A DNA stretch of 16,176 bases, taken from assembly GCA_045643185.1 (NCBI GenBank), contig JAZUKH010000040.1, positions 1 to 16,176 on the forward strand, read 5' to 3'. The position numbers were made by a program, and so were the translations under genes. The notes below the pieces were generated by a model. The model was not told the DNA's origin. It worked only from the letters and a program-made list of their open reading frames with translations, and did not search any database. This stretch comes from RGIG464 sp045643185. Lineage in GTDB: Bacteria > Myxococcota_A > Bradymonadia > UBA4248. Positions 7,990-15,200 of the stretch are shown piece by piece (within the stretch, counting starts at the first letter, position 1; each line of letters begins with the position of its first letter).

Positions 7990-8092
7990 GGAGGGGGAAG
8001 TCTCCCCCTACGCGGCTATTTCGTATTTTTCGTAGAGTCGTGTTGACCACGCGTCTCTACGAAATTACGAAATACGCCGCTACCCCTTCTCC
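7990..8092. repeat. Imperfect foldback (REP/MITE-like) element
   Basis: About 103 bases fold on themselves. Arms at roughly 8009-8037 and 8055-8082 match over TATTTCGTA and TTTCGTAGAG with one gap, plus a GCGGC block, around a centre that itself pairs partly (GTAGAGTCGTG with CGCGTCTCTAC). The left end carries a separate 7-bp hairpin, AGGGGGA/TCCCCCT with loop AGTC (7992-8009). The outer ends GGAG and CTCC can also pair. There is no ORF and no U-run. The form is that of a non-coding palindromic repeat; whether other copies exist cannot be seen here. Confidence 0.55.
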
Positions 8093-8112
8093 TGGCAGGG
8101 CCGACGACTGGG

Positions 8113-8140
8113 TTGGTATTGCCATATTTGATGTTACAAT
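8113..8140 (+). promoter_or_regulatory. Candidate promoter for the second kinase
   Basis: TTGGTA (8113-8118) and TACAAT (8135-8140, five of six matches) are separated by 16 bases, which would give a leader of about 70 bases. The -35 box is weak. It is plausible because the foldback element and 239 bases of non-coding DNA separate kinase 2 from kinase 1. Confidence 0.35.
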
Positions 8141-8202
8141 TCAGCCGGTTATTTGATTGTCCGGTCAAAAATACAAAGCTCTCATCAGTATTTTCGCACG
8201 AC

Positions 8203-8206
8203 AGGA
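8203..8206 (+). promoter_or_regulatory. Ribosome binding site of kinase 2
   Basis: AGGA lies ten bases before the ATG at 8217, slightly further than ideal. It supports that start, which is also the first ATG of the frame. Confidence 0.5.
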
Positions 8207-8216
8207 TTAACAACAC

Positions 8217-9434
8217 ATGATTGAAACACCGTCTATACTAGTCGATCAATACGAATTTATCCGTCTTCTTGGCGAAGGGGCAAATGGCAAAACCTGGCTG
8301 GCACGCAAGCGCGACACGCTCGAAAATGTCGCCATTAAGGCGCTCAAAATCTCAAAAATCGAGAATTTGAAGAGTTACGAGTTATTTATGCGTGAAGCGG
8401 AGGTGCTCAAAAGCGTCGATTTGTTGGGCGTGCCGCGCTTTTATGACTGTGTGTTTGAGAACGACGGCGCATGCTACCTGATTCAGCAGTTTATCGAGTA
8501 TCCATCGCTTCAAAAGTGGATCGATGCTCAGGGTGAGCTGAACGAAGCGATGACGCTGAACGTCATGCTTGAAATTGCGAACATTTTGGTTGGTCTGCAC
8601 ACGCAATACAATCCACCGATCATTCACCGAGACATCAAACCATCCAACATACTTTGTGAGTTGGGATTAACAAGTGATGCCGTAAAGCACCTTGTGTTGA
8701 TCGACTTTGGCGCCGTGGCGAATCCACAAACCAAGACGAGTGGCTCGACGGTGGCTGGTACGTTTGGCTATATGTCACCCGAGCAGCTTTTAGGCGATGT
8801 GACGCCGCAATCCGACTTTTACGCGCTTGGTGCGACGGCGTTGCACATGCTCGTCGGCATTCCGCCGTATAAGCTTCCAACAAACGTTTTCAGCATCAAA
8901 CTCGAGGCGATATTAGACGAGTGTGCTCCCCAAACGACGCCGCAAATGCGCGCACTTCTGGCGTCTTTGCTTGCCCCCGCGCTCGAACAACGCCCCAAAA
9001 ATGCGCGTCAGCTTCGCGACATGATCCGCAACGTTCGCCTGCATCGCATGCCCAACGACGATGCCGGCGGTTCAGTTTGCGATAACTATCTGCAGCAAAT
9101 TCAGGCGCAAGAGACCGATACGTCCGGACGCATGATCCATACGGGTGCCATGGCTCGATGGCACTTAACACATGGGCTGATCCGCGGCTTTTCGGCGCCC
9201 TTGGAAGGCAGACTCAGCCAGCAGACGTGTGCCGAATATACGTTTGATGTACGCGAACGCACATGGTGCGGCATTTGCCCGGTGCCCGACTCAGTTAAAC
9301 TCGACATTCGGTCGCTCCCCGCAGATTGTCTTGTGCAGTATGACCCTGCGGATGCTCGTTACAACCGGGTCATTGAGATTCAAGGCATGCCGATCTCTCA
9401 AAAAGAGATTCAATCCAAAGACCAGCCGTCGTAA
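8217..9434 (+). CDS. Soluble Hanks-type Ser/Thr protein kinase, paralogue of the first
   Basis: This 405-residue kinase has all catalytic elements: Gly loop GEGANG (19-24), Lys41 in AIK, Glu60 in helix C, HRDIKPSN (137-144, catalytic Asp139), DFG (163-165), and activation segment GSTVAGTFGYMSPEQL. The last is nearly the same as in the kinase at 6205, and FGAVANP follows the DFG Asp in both. No membrane helix is present. After the kinase domain (about 10-275), the tail (about 300-395) contains EYTFDV and LPADCLVQYDPADARYNRV. It resembles the DUF3592-like C-terminal module of kinase 1 without the membrane anchor. The two are therefore probably tandem paralogues that have diverged in location. 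The last 25 bases overlap the convergent ribbon-helix-helix gene. Confidence 0.92.
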   Translation: MIETPSILVDQYEFIRLLGEGANGKTWLARKRDTLENVAIKALKISKIENLKSYELFMREAEVLKSVDLLGVPRFYDCVFENDGACYLIQQFIEYPSLQKWIDAQGELNEAMTLNVMLEIANILVGLHTQYNPPIIHRDIKPSNILCELGLTSDAVKHLVLIDFGAVANPQTKTSGSTVAGTFGYMSPEQLLGDVTPQSDFYALGATALHMLVGIPPYKLPTNVFSIKLEAILDECAPQTTPQMRALLASLLAPALEQRPKNARQLRDMIRNVRLHRMPNDDAGGSVCDNYLQQIQAQETDTSGRMIHTGAMARWHLTHGLIRGFSAPLEGRLSQQTCAEYTFDVRERTWCGICPVPDSVKLDIRSLPADCLVQYDPADARYNRVIEIQGMPISQKEIQSKDQPS

Positions 9435-9847
9435 AGATCGGGTGAATCGGGCGCGATCGAGGCGCGCCGCAGCCAATCGAGCAGCGCAAACATTTCGAAG
9501 CGATCCGCGCGGTAACGTAAGATCTTGGCGATGCGTTCGACACGTTCCGCATCGCCGTATTTTTTAGCATTCAACACGTATTGCGCGAATTTCCCGCGGG
9601 TCCAAAGCACATCGTCAGACGGGACGAGCACTTTTCCACGAAATATCTGGGCAAGACATTCAACGTCGGCACGCGAAAAATGGCTTTGCGCCTGAGTTAG
9701 ACCATCGTCAAGCATGGCCCAGTAGGCCGTGAGGTCGCGTTGGATCTGTTGTGAGCGGTTCATGCCGGTCTGAGCCGCTCGCGCGTCCAGGCGTTGGACC
9801 TGCGCGTCATTAAGAGAAATACAGACAGGTTTCTTGAGCGATTTCAT
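9410..9847 (-). CDS. Ribbon-helix-helix protein with a helical C-terminal extension
   Basis: This 145-residue protein begins with a likely RHH DNA-binding fold: strand PVCISL (7-12), helix A about 13-27, the turn GMNRS (28-32), and helix B about 31-46. The remaining 100 residues are mostly helical and I do not recognise them. The ATG at 9847 follows an in-frame TAA directly, so no longer form exists upstream; no good ribosome site is seen. It lies 38 bases after the fused oxidoreductase gene on the same strand and probably shares its transcript. RHH proteins of this size can be antitoxins or repressors. No toxin-like partner gene is adjacent, so an antitoxin role is not supported. Confidence 0.82.
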   Translation of the reverse strand: MKSLKKPVCISLNDAQVQRLDARAAQTGMNRSQQIQRDLTAYWAMLDDGLTQAQSHFSRADVECLAQIFRGKVLVPSDDVLWTRGKFAQYVLNAKKYGDAERVERIAKILRYRADRFEMFALLDWLRRASIAPDSPDLYDGWSLD

Positions 9848-9885
9848 TTAAACGTGGCCAAAGGTTGATAGCCTGTTTGTATTGA

Positions 9886-11274
9886 TCAGAGGATGTCGAT
9901 CAGCCAGGAACAATCGCGTTTCATGGCTGCCGATATCGATTCCACGCATGCCGCAGGCGAGGACGTGAGTGGAATGCGCATAAGCCCGTGCATCAATAGA
10001 ATGAGGTTTGCGCCTCTGGGTTGATTGGCGGCCTGGGCAAGTGTCGTGGCGTTCAGACCAATAAAACGCGGATCGTTGGGCACATTTTCGATAAGGTCGG
10101 CGTCGTAGATCACGCACCCGTTTGGAGAGATCGTTGGCGAAAGCGTGTCAAATGAGGGCTGGTTGAGGGCAAAAAGCAAGTCGGGCGTATCGACGACGGG
10201 GCAGGCAATGCCTTCGTTTGAGATCTGTACGTGGCAGCGACAGACGCCGCCGCGCATTTCAGGTCCATAACTCGGCATCCACGTGGCTTTAAGTTCTGAG
10301 TCAAGGGCCAGTTGTGTGAGAACTTTGCCGAGTGTCAACACGCCCTGTCCACCAAAGCCAGCAGCCAAAATACGAACAGTGTGCGATGTTGAGGCGTAGG
10401 CGTTCAAATTGAGTGGTGCGAGCGCGATGTTTTCGCGCGCCATTGAACCGACCGAATGCGTCAGCTCAAATAACGTATTTCGAGAAATTTCTTGTTCAAA
10501 TTCAGTGGGTTGCGCGCGGTTTTGAATAAGTTGTGAACGGTCTTCGTCGCGGAAGATACCGAGCGGATAAGTTTGCGTCATCCAGTTTTCAACACGCTCG
10601 CGTGCTTCGACAGGGTCGCAATGCCAGTTGGACGGGCAGGGGCTGAGTATCTCAACAAAGCTATAGCCACGGTGTTCGATCTGGTTTTGAATGGCTTTGT
10701 GAATGACGCGTCTGGCCTCGCGCATGGTTTTGGCGCCGCCAAACGCGACGCGTGCAATGAAGGCCGGCCCGTCAAGCGTGTTGAGCAATTCACACATTTT
10801 GAGTGGCGCACCATGTTCTTCTAGCGTTCGTCCCATGACAGAGGTCGACGTTTTTTGACCCAGGATTGTGGTGGGCGCCATCTGGCCGCCGGTCATGGCA
10901 AAGTTGGCATTGTTCACGAAGAAAATACACAGGTCCTCACCTCGATTGGCAGCGTGAAGCGCTTCGGCTATGCCGATCGAAGCCAGGTCACCATCCCCCT
11001 GCGACGTGATCACGATCGCCTCGGGATGCAGGCGCTTTACGGCTGTCGCGACTGCGCTTGCCCGCCCGTGTGGCGACAGAATATGATGCATGTCCAGGTA
11101 GGAATCGGTCAGACCACCGCAACCGACGGGGCTGACCCAAATCGCTTCGCGATCCTTACCGACCGCGTGAAGGGCTTCTTCCACGAATTTCAGAAGGCTG
11201 CCATGGCCACAGCCAGGACAGAAATGCGGTTGCTCGGGGTTTTGCGTGTTTCGATACGGGTCAAGAAATGCCAT
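9886..11274 (-). CDS. 2-oxoacid:ferredoxin oxidoreductase, fused beta and gamma subunits
   Basis: Enzymes of this family convert a 2-oxoacid and CoA to acyl-CoA and CO2, reducing ferredoxin. Residues 1 to about 290 are a beta (TPP-binding) subunit. CPGCGHG gives Cys19 and Cys22; Cys52 (VGCGG) and Cys213 (SPCPS) complete four likely [4Fe-4S] ligands. GDGD (93-96) with NNANFAMTGGQMAPTT (121-136) forms the TPP-Mg site. Residues about 299-462 are a gamma subunit, with AGFGGQGV and WMPSYGPEMRGG. The two are normally separate proteins. The motifs point to the KorBC/VorBC branch (2-oxoglutarate or branched 2-oxoacids), but the substrate cannot be read from sequence. No alpha or ferredoxin-like delta gene is in the window. 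The start ATG at 11274 has no clear ribosome site and lies 54 bases after the DtxR-type gene, so they are probably co-transcribed. Confidence 0.93.
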   Translation of the reverse strand: MAFLDPYRNTQNPEQPHFCPGCGHGSLLKFVEEALHAVGKDREAIWVSPVGCGGLTDSYLDMHHILSPHGRASAVATAVKRLHPEAIVITSQGDGDLASIGIAEALHAANRGEDLCIFFVNNANFAMTGGQMAPTTILGQKTSTSVMGRTLEEHGAPLKMCELLNTLDGPAFIARVAFGGAKTMREARRVIHKAIQNQIEHRGYSFVEILSPCPSNWHCDPVEARERVENWMTQTYPLGIFRDEDRSQLIQNRAQPTEFEQEISRNTLFELTHSVGSMARENIALAPLNLNAYASTSHTVRILAAGFGGQGVLTLGKVLTQLALDSELKATWMPSYGPEMRGGVCRCHVQISNEGIACPVVDTPDLLFALNQPSFDTLSPTISPNGCVIYDADLIENVPNDPRFIGLNATTLAQAANQPRGANLILLMHGLMRIPLTSSPAACVESISAAMKRDCSWLIDIL

Positions 11275-11328
11275 GGTAAAAGATCAAAGCTGCGTTCGCT
11301 CAACGAACGTATACAACAAGGAGAGAGG

Positions 11329-12060
11329 TTAAGAGCATTTGACGAGGATAGCTTCGGCTTCCTCAAATGTCAGGGCGATCGGGTTGCCATCAATCGATAT
11401 ATGAACGGCCTCGCCGCAGACTGACTTTTTTGTAATGACGACATTCGGCAAAATGCCTGTTTCAAGTAATTTCTGGCGCAATTCACCGGCTGCTACCACT
11501 TTCAGGACTGTGACCGACTCGCCGTCATTCACCTGGTTAAGGTGTTTGTGCTTTTCAGCGGCGCACGCGCTTTTGTGACAGGCGTGATTGGTGCAATTAG
11601 CGCAGTTGGTGCAGGCATGTTCACCGACGGAGCGCTGAACCTGTTGCGAAATCAGGCAGTGAACATCGCGTGTCGGACACATCGAAATGGTTTCAAAAAA
11701 TCGGACGAAGCGATCCATGCCTTCGTCAGACAACGCGTGTTCGAGACCACAGGCTTCTTCGCGGGCCGCAGCTTCGTCCATGCCAAGAATGTCATGAAAA
11801 AACTGAAAAAGGACGACATGACGAGCATAGACGCGGCGAGCTGCGCATCGGCCTTCGTCGGTCACTTCGATGAGTTCGCGCTGAACATAGCGGATCAAAC
11901 CAAGCTCGCTAAGGCGTTTGAGTGCCAAACTGACCGACGACGCTTTGACGTTGCGCGCTTTTGAGATCTCACGAACGCGTACTTCGTGTTGTTCCTGCAG
12001 CAGAAGGTAGATCGTTTCGAGATAGTCTTCGAGCGCCGGCGTAAGCGTGTTTAAAGCCAT
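11329..12060 (-). CDS. DtxR/MntR-family metal-dependent regulator with FeoA-like domain
   Basis: This 243-residue regulator has three parts: a winged-helix DNA-binding domain (about 6-70), a metal-binding dimerisation domain (about 72-142), and a C-terminal FeoA/SH3-like domain (about 175-243). By eye alignment, the ligand set mixes two types. Asp12 and Glu15 (EDYLETIY) match manganese-type MntR Asp8 and Glu11, while Cys104, Glu107 and His108 (ACGLEHALSDE) match iron-type DtxR Cys102, Glu105 and His106. His81 fits the other site. Between the second and third domains is an unusual Cys/His-rich stretch (148-173) with Cys at 150, 153, 156, 161 and 166. GAGGAT lies four bases before the ATG at 12060 and supports this start. 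It probably represses genes when metal-bound. The adjacent iron-sulfur oxidoreductase and its own promoter are likely targets. Confidence 0.92.
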   Translation of the reverse strand: MALNTLTPALEDYLETIYLLLQEQHEVRVREISKARNVKASSVSLALKRLSELGLIRYVQRELIEVTDEGRCAARRVYARHVVLFQFFHDILGMDEAAAREEACGLEHALSDEGMDRFVRFFETISMCPTRDVHCLISQQVQRSVGEHACTNCANCTNHACHKSACAAEKHKHLNQVNDGESVTVLKVVAAGELRQKLLETGILPNVVITKKSVCGEAVHISIDGNPIALTFEEAEAILVKCS

Positions 12061-12064
12061 GATG

Positions 12065-12070
12065 ATCCTC
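12065..12070 (-). promoter_or_regulatory. Ribosome binding site of the DtxR-type gene
   Basis: GAGGAT on the minus strand ends four bases before the ATG at 12058-12060. It is the clearest ribosome site among the three genes of this cluster and marks the first cistron. Confidence 0.65.
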
Positions 12071-12119
12071 GTTTAGAAAATGAATTGCGTTGGCGCTTGC
12101 CAGGCGCATACAGAAAGTC

Positions 12120-12134
12120 TTTGTTTAGCACAAA
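12120..12134 (-). promoter_or_regulatory. Candidate operator dyad ahead of the DtxR-type gene
   Basis: TTTGT and ACAAA are arranged as an inverted repeat around five bases, about 60 bases upstream of the start codon. It overlaps a weak promoter-like pair on the minus strand (TTGTGC, 17 bases, TATGCG). It could be an autoregulatory site, but it does not match the classical 19-bp DtxR box well. Confidence 0.25.
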
Positions 12135-12161
12135 TTAGGCGGCTTTCTCTCAAAAATCATG

Positions 12162-12202
12162 AAAAAAAGCGGCGTTGAACCTTTAAGAGATCCAGCGCCG
12201 CT
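12162..12202 (-). terminator. Intrinsic terminator of the Cys-rich lipoprotein gene
   Basis: On the minus strand AGCGGCG and CGCCGCT form a 7-bp GC-rich stem, extended inward past one mismatch by TGGA/TTCA. The stem is followed directly by seven T (complement of 12162-12168). It lies about 40 bases after the stop at 12244. A smaller 5-bp hairpin, GCCCG/CGGGC (12209-12227), sits between the stop and this terminator. Confidence 0.88.
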
Positions 12203-12243
12203 TGATCAGCCCGTTAAAACTCCGGGCAAGTGCAGATCAGTGA

Positions 12244-15200
12244 TTAGTAAACGCTCGTCCAACGAACATTGTCGATGAACGCACGACCGGAGGTCGCCGT
12301 GTCGGCAAAGATCGTGATTTCTTTGGCGTCGGTTTTATTGATCACCTTTTGATAGTGATGACGCGTGACATCATTTTTGGCCAAGGTGACGGAATCTGTA
12401 AAGTCACCGGCCGTGATCGTGAACGTAACAACGGCGTCTTGTTCTGACCAGTGGATGTAATCGAATTCGATCGTACCCACACCACCTTTGAGGCCGACGA
12501 TCTTGATGCCTTCTTCTTCATGAATCGTCGCGGGTTTCTTACCGTTGTTGCCACGAACGGCGAGGTAGGTGTTGTCGAGTGACATGGAACCGCTCGTTTG
12601 CGTACTCGGATTGTAGACAGCTGAGATGGTCGTCATAACGCCGGCGTTGCCGTAGTTGATGTTTTCAACTTTGTTGGTGTAGCTCGACGCTGTGTTCCAG
12701 ACTTTGCCATCCACGCCATCGAAGGTTTCGGTGATGTCGTAGGATGAGAGCTGGTCGACGCAGGCAAAGAGGCCATCGGCGATCGAACAGACTTTGCCAG
12801 TGGGGCAGTCATCGAGCGGAATCCATTCGTCATTTTCGCATTCTTCGTACGAAGCGCCATTGCAACGAGCGGAACCATCAGCGCAGGTCGCCGTGCTTTC
12901 GAACGTACGAACATCGCTTTCACTGAGCTTGGTGGTTTCGGTGATGAGGATCGGGTCGGATGCACCATCCGTGATCGGTTTGCAGGCGAAGAAATTGTCA
13001 CCATCCAGATAGATCATGGTGCAGTAATTTTTGCCAAGATCGCCATGAGCACCCTTAACGGTCATGAATTCGGTGTTGTTCCCGCAATTGTCGCAAGACG
13101 CGTTGATGTTGGCATCGATCTCTTCGTTCCAGCTAAGGACCGGTTTGTCGAGGTCGCTCGTGCAGAACATCGCGACTTCAACGTCATCAGCCTTGATCTG
13201 ATCATTGAAGAGAATGCGGGCATAACCGACGTGCGTCGCGGGATCAAGATATTGGAAGTCACACCAGTCGACCGGCGCAGGCGGGTTGGGGTTGGCAACG
13301 CATTTGCCATCGTCTTGCTTATCATTGACTGAGCAAACGGGTGTGTCACCAGAGCATTTATCCATTTCGTACCAGTTGCCGTGATCATCGCACATCTGGA
13401 GCGAGTTGCCGTCGCAACGAACGGCGCCAGATTCGCAACCATCGGTGACGCATGCCGAGGTATCGAGCACGCAGTTGTTGCATTTAAGGGCACCCTTGGT
13501 GTTAGCATCGTATTTGTCGCAGGAATTCAACCAGTCATAGAAGACAGCCGAATCGCCCGTGCCATCACACCATTCGCCAGCGTTGTCGTCGATCTTGCCG
13601 TTACCGCAGTAGTCAGCAGCAGTTTTGCATGCACCGTATTCGACTTTGCAGGTTTTGGTGTTGCAGGTGACGTTGCCGGAGATGTACTGGCTATCCCAAC
13701 CATTACAGGTGTTTTCGTTGAACAGGAAGGCCGAGCCATCGCATTCTTCGTCGTCCTGGTTAATAATGCCGTCGCCGCATTTGGCTGACGGTTTCGCGAC
13801 ACAAGCCGAGAGGTTGAGTGTACAGTCGTTATTGCAGCTTACTTTGCCGCCGGCATAATCACCCCAGTCGACGCAATTGCTGGCGTCGCCGAGGAAGGCG
13901 TCTTTATCACACCATTCGTCATCGCTGTTGATGACGCCGTCACCGCATTTGACTTCGACGCAATCGCTGAAGTCGAGTTGGCAGGCATTACACGACACAG
14001 AACCGCTGACGTAGTTTTTGCCGGTCATTTCTTTGTAATTGACGCAGCGTTTGTTACCGAGCGGGAAGTCTTTGTAGTCGCATTGTTCGCTGTCCTGGTT
14101 GACGATACCGTCGCCGCATTTTGGCTCTTTCTCCGTACTCGGTGCAACGCAGGCAGCGAAGGAGATTTCGCAGGTCGCTGTACAGGTCACATTGCCAGAA
14201 GCGTAATTACCCCAGGCTGAACAGAGCGTATTGGTGTTCGAGAACAGTTTATCATCGCAGAGTTCACCCTCGTCCAGTTTGCCGTTGCCACACGGATCAA
14301 CGCGTTCAATACAGGCACTCGTGTCAATGTGGCACAAATTGGTGCAGCTAAGCTTACCAGATTCATATTTCGGATCATATTTTGAGCACTTAATGATGCC
14401 GCCGGGGAAGGTCGTATTATCGCAATCTTCGCCTTCATCGATCTTTCCGTTGCCACAGAGGACAACCGGCGCTTTTTCGCATTCGGAAACGTCGAGACGG
14501 CAATTTTTGGTGCAGCTTAGCGTGCCGCCGCTATAGATCGTGCTGTATTTCTCGCATTTGTTGCTGCCATTGGGGAAGGCGTTGGTATCGCACTTTTCGT
14601 CGTCTTGGTTGATGATACCATCACCGCAGAACGGATCGACCGTTTCGTCGGCATAGCATTTGGACGTATCAACTTTGCAGTTATTGCACTGAAGCGTACC
14701 TTTGTATTTTTCATCGCCCAAATATTTGGAACAGGTGTTGGCTGCAGGATCGAAAGGATCGCTGGCTGAAGCATCGCACCACTCACCGGCATCAAGTTTG
14801 CCGTTACCACAATTCTGAACACAGGCGGACTCATCGAACACGCATTTTGAGTTGCATTTGAGTTTGCCGTCGTCGTAGATCGAGCTCCAGTCTTTGCAGT
14901 TCCAGGTCAGACCATCTGCGATCGCATCGATATCACAGAATTCGTCGGGCTGGTTGATGACGCCATCGCCGCAGCGCGGCGCAACGCAGTTACCCGTATC
15001 AACTTCGCAGTTATCCATACATGAAACGGTGCCTTTGGAACCGGGGATCCAGGCATTACAAGTATCGGCACCTTCCATGAACTGGTCGCCATCGCACCAT
15101 TCATCCTCATCAAGGGACTTGTTGCCGCAACCTTCAGGTTTGTCGAGGGGTTTCTGCACGCAGTCGTCTTTGATGAGCTTGCACTCGTCACTGCATTTAA

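Noticed and set aside
7992..8009. GC-rich hairpin after kinase 1 as an intrinsic terminator
   Set aside because: No T-run follows on either strand; it is better seen as part of the larger foldback.
9392..9410. ATCTCT/AGAGAT hairpin as a bidirectional terminator for the convergent genes
   Set aside because: The stem is only six mostly A-T pairs, has no U-run, and lies inside the kinase 2 coding region.
9886..9960. Oxidoreductase gene as a truncated pseudogene
   Set aside because: The gamma part ends slightly early, but the frame is intact, all catalytic and cluster residues are present, and no remnant of further gamma sequence follows the stop.
10855..11424. Plus-strand frame of 189 codons opposite the oxidoreductase and regulator genes
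   Set aside because: It is antisense to two well-supported genes, spans their junction, and its product has no recognisable domain.
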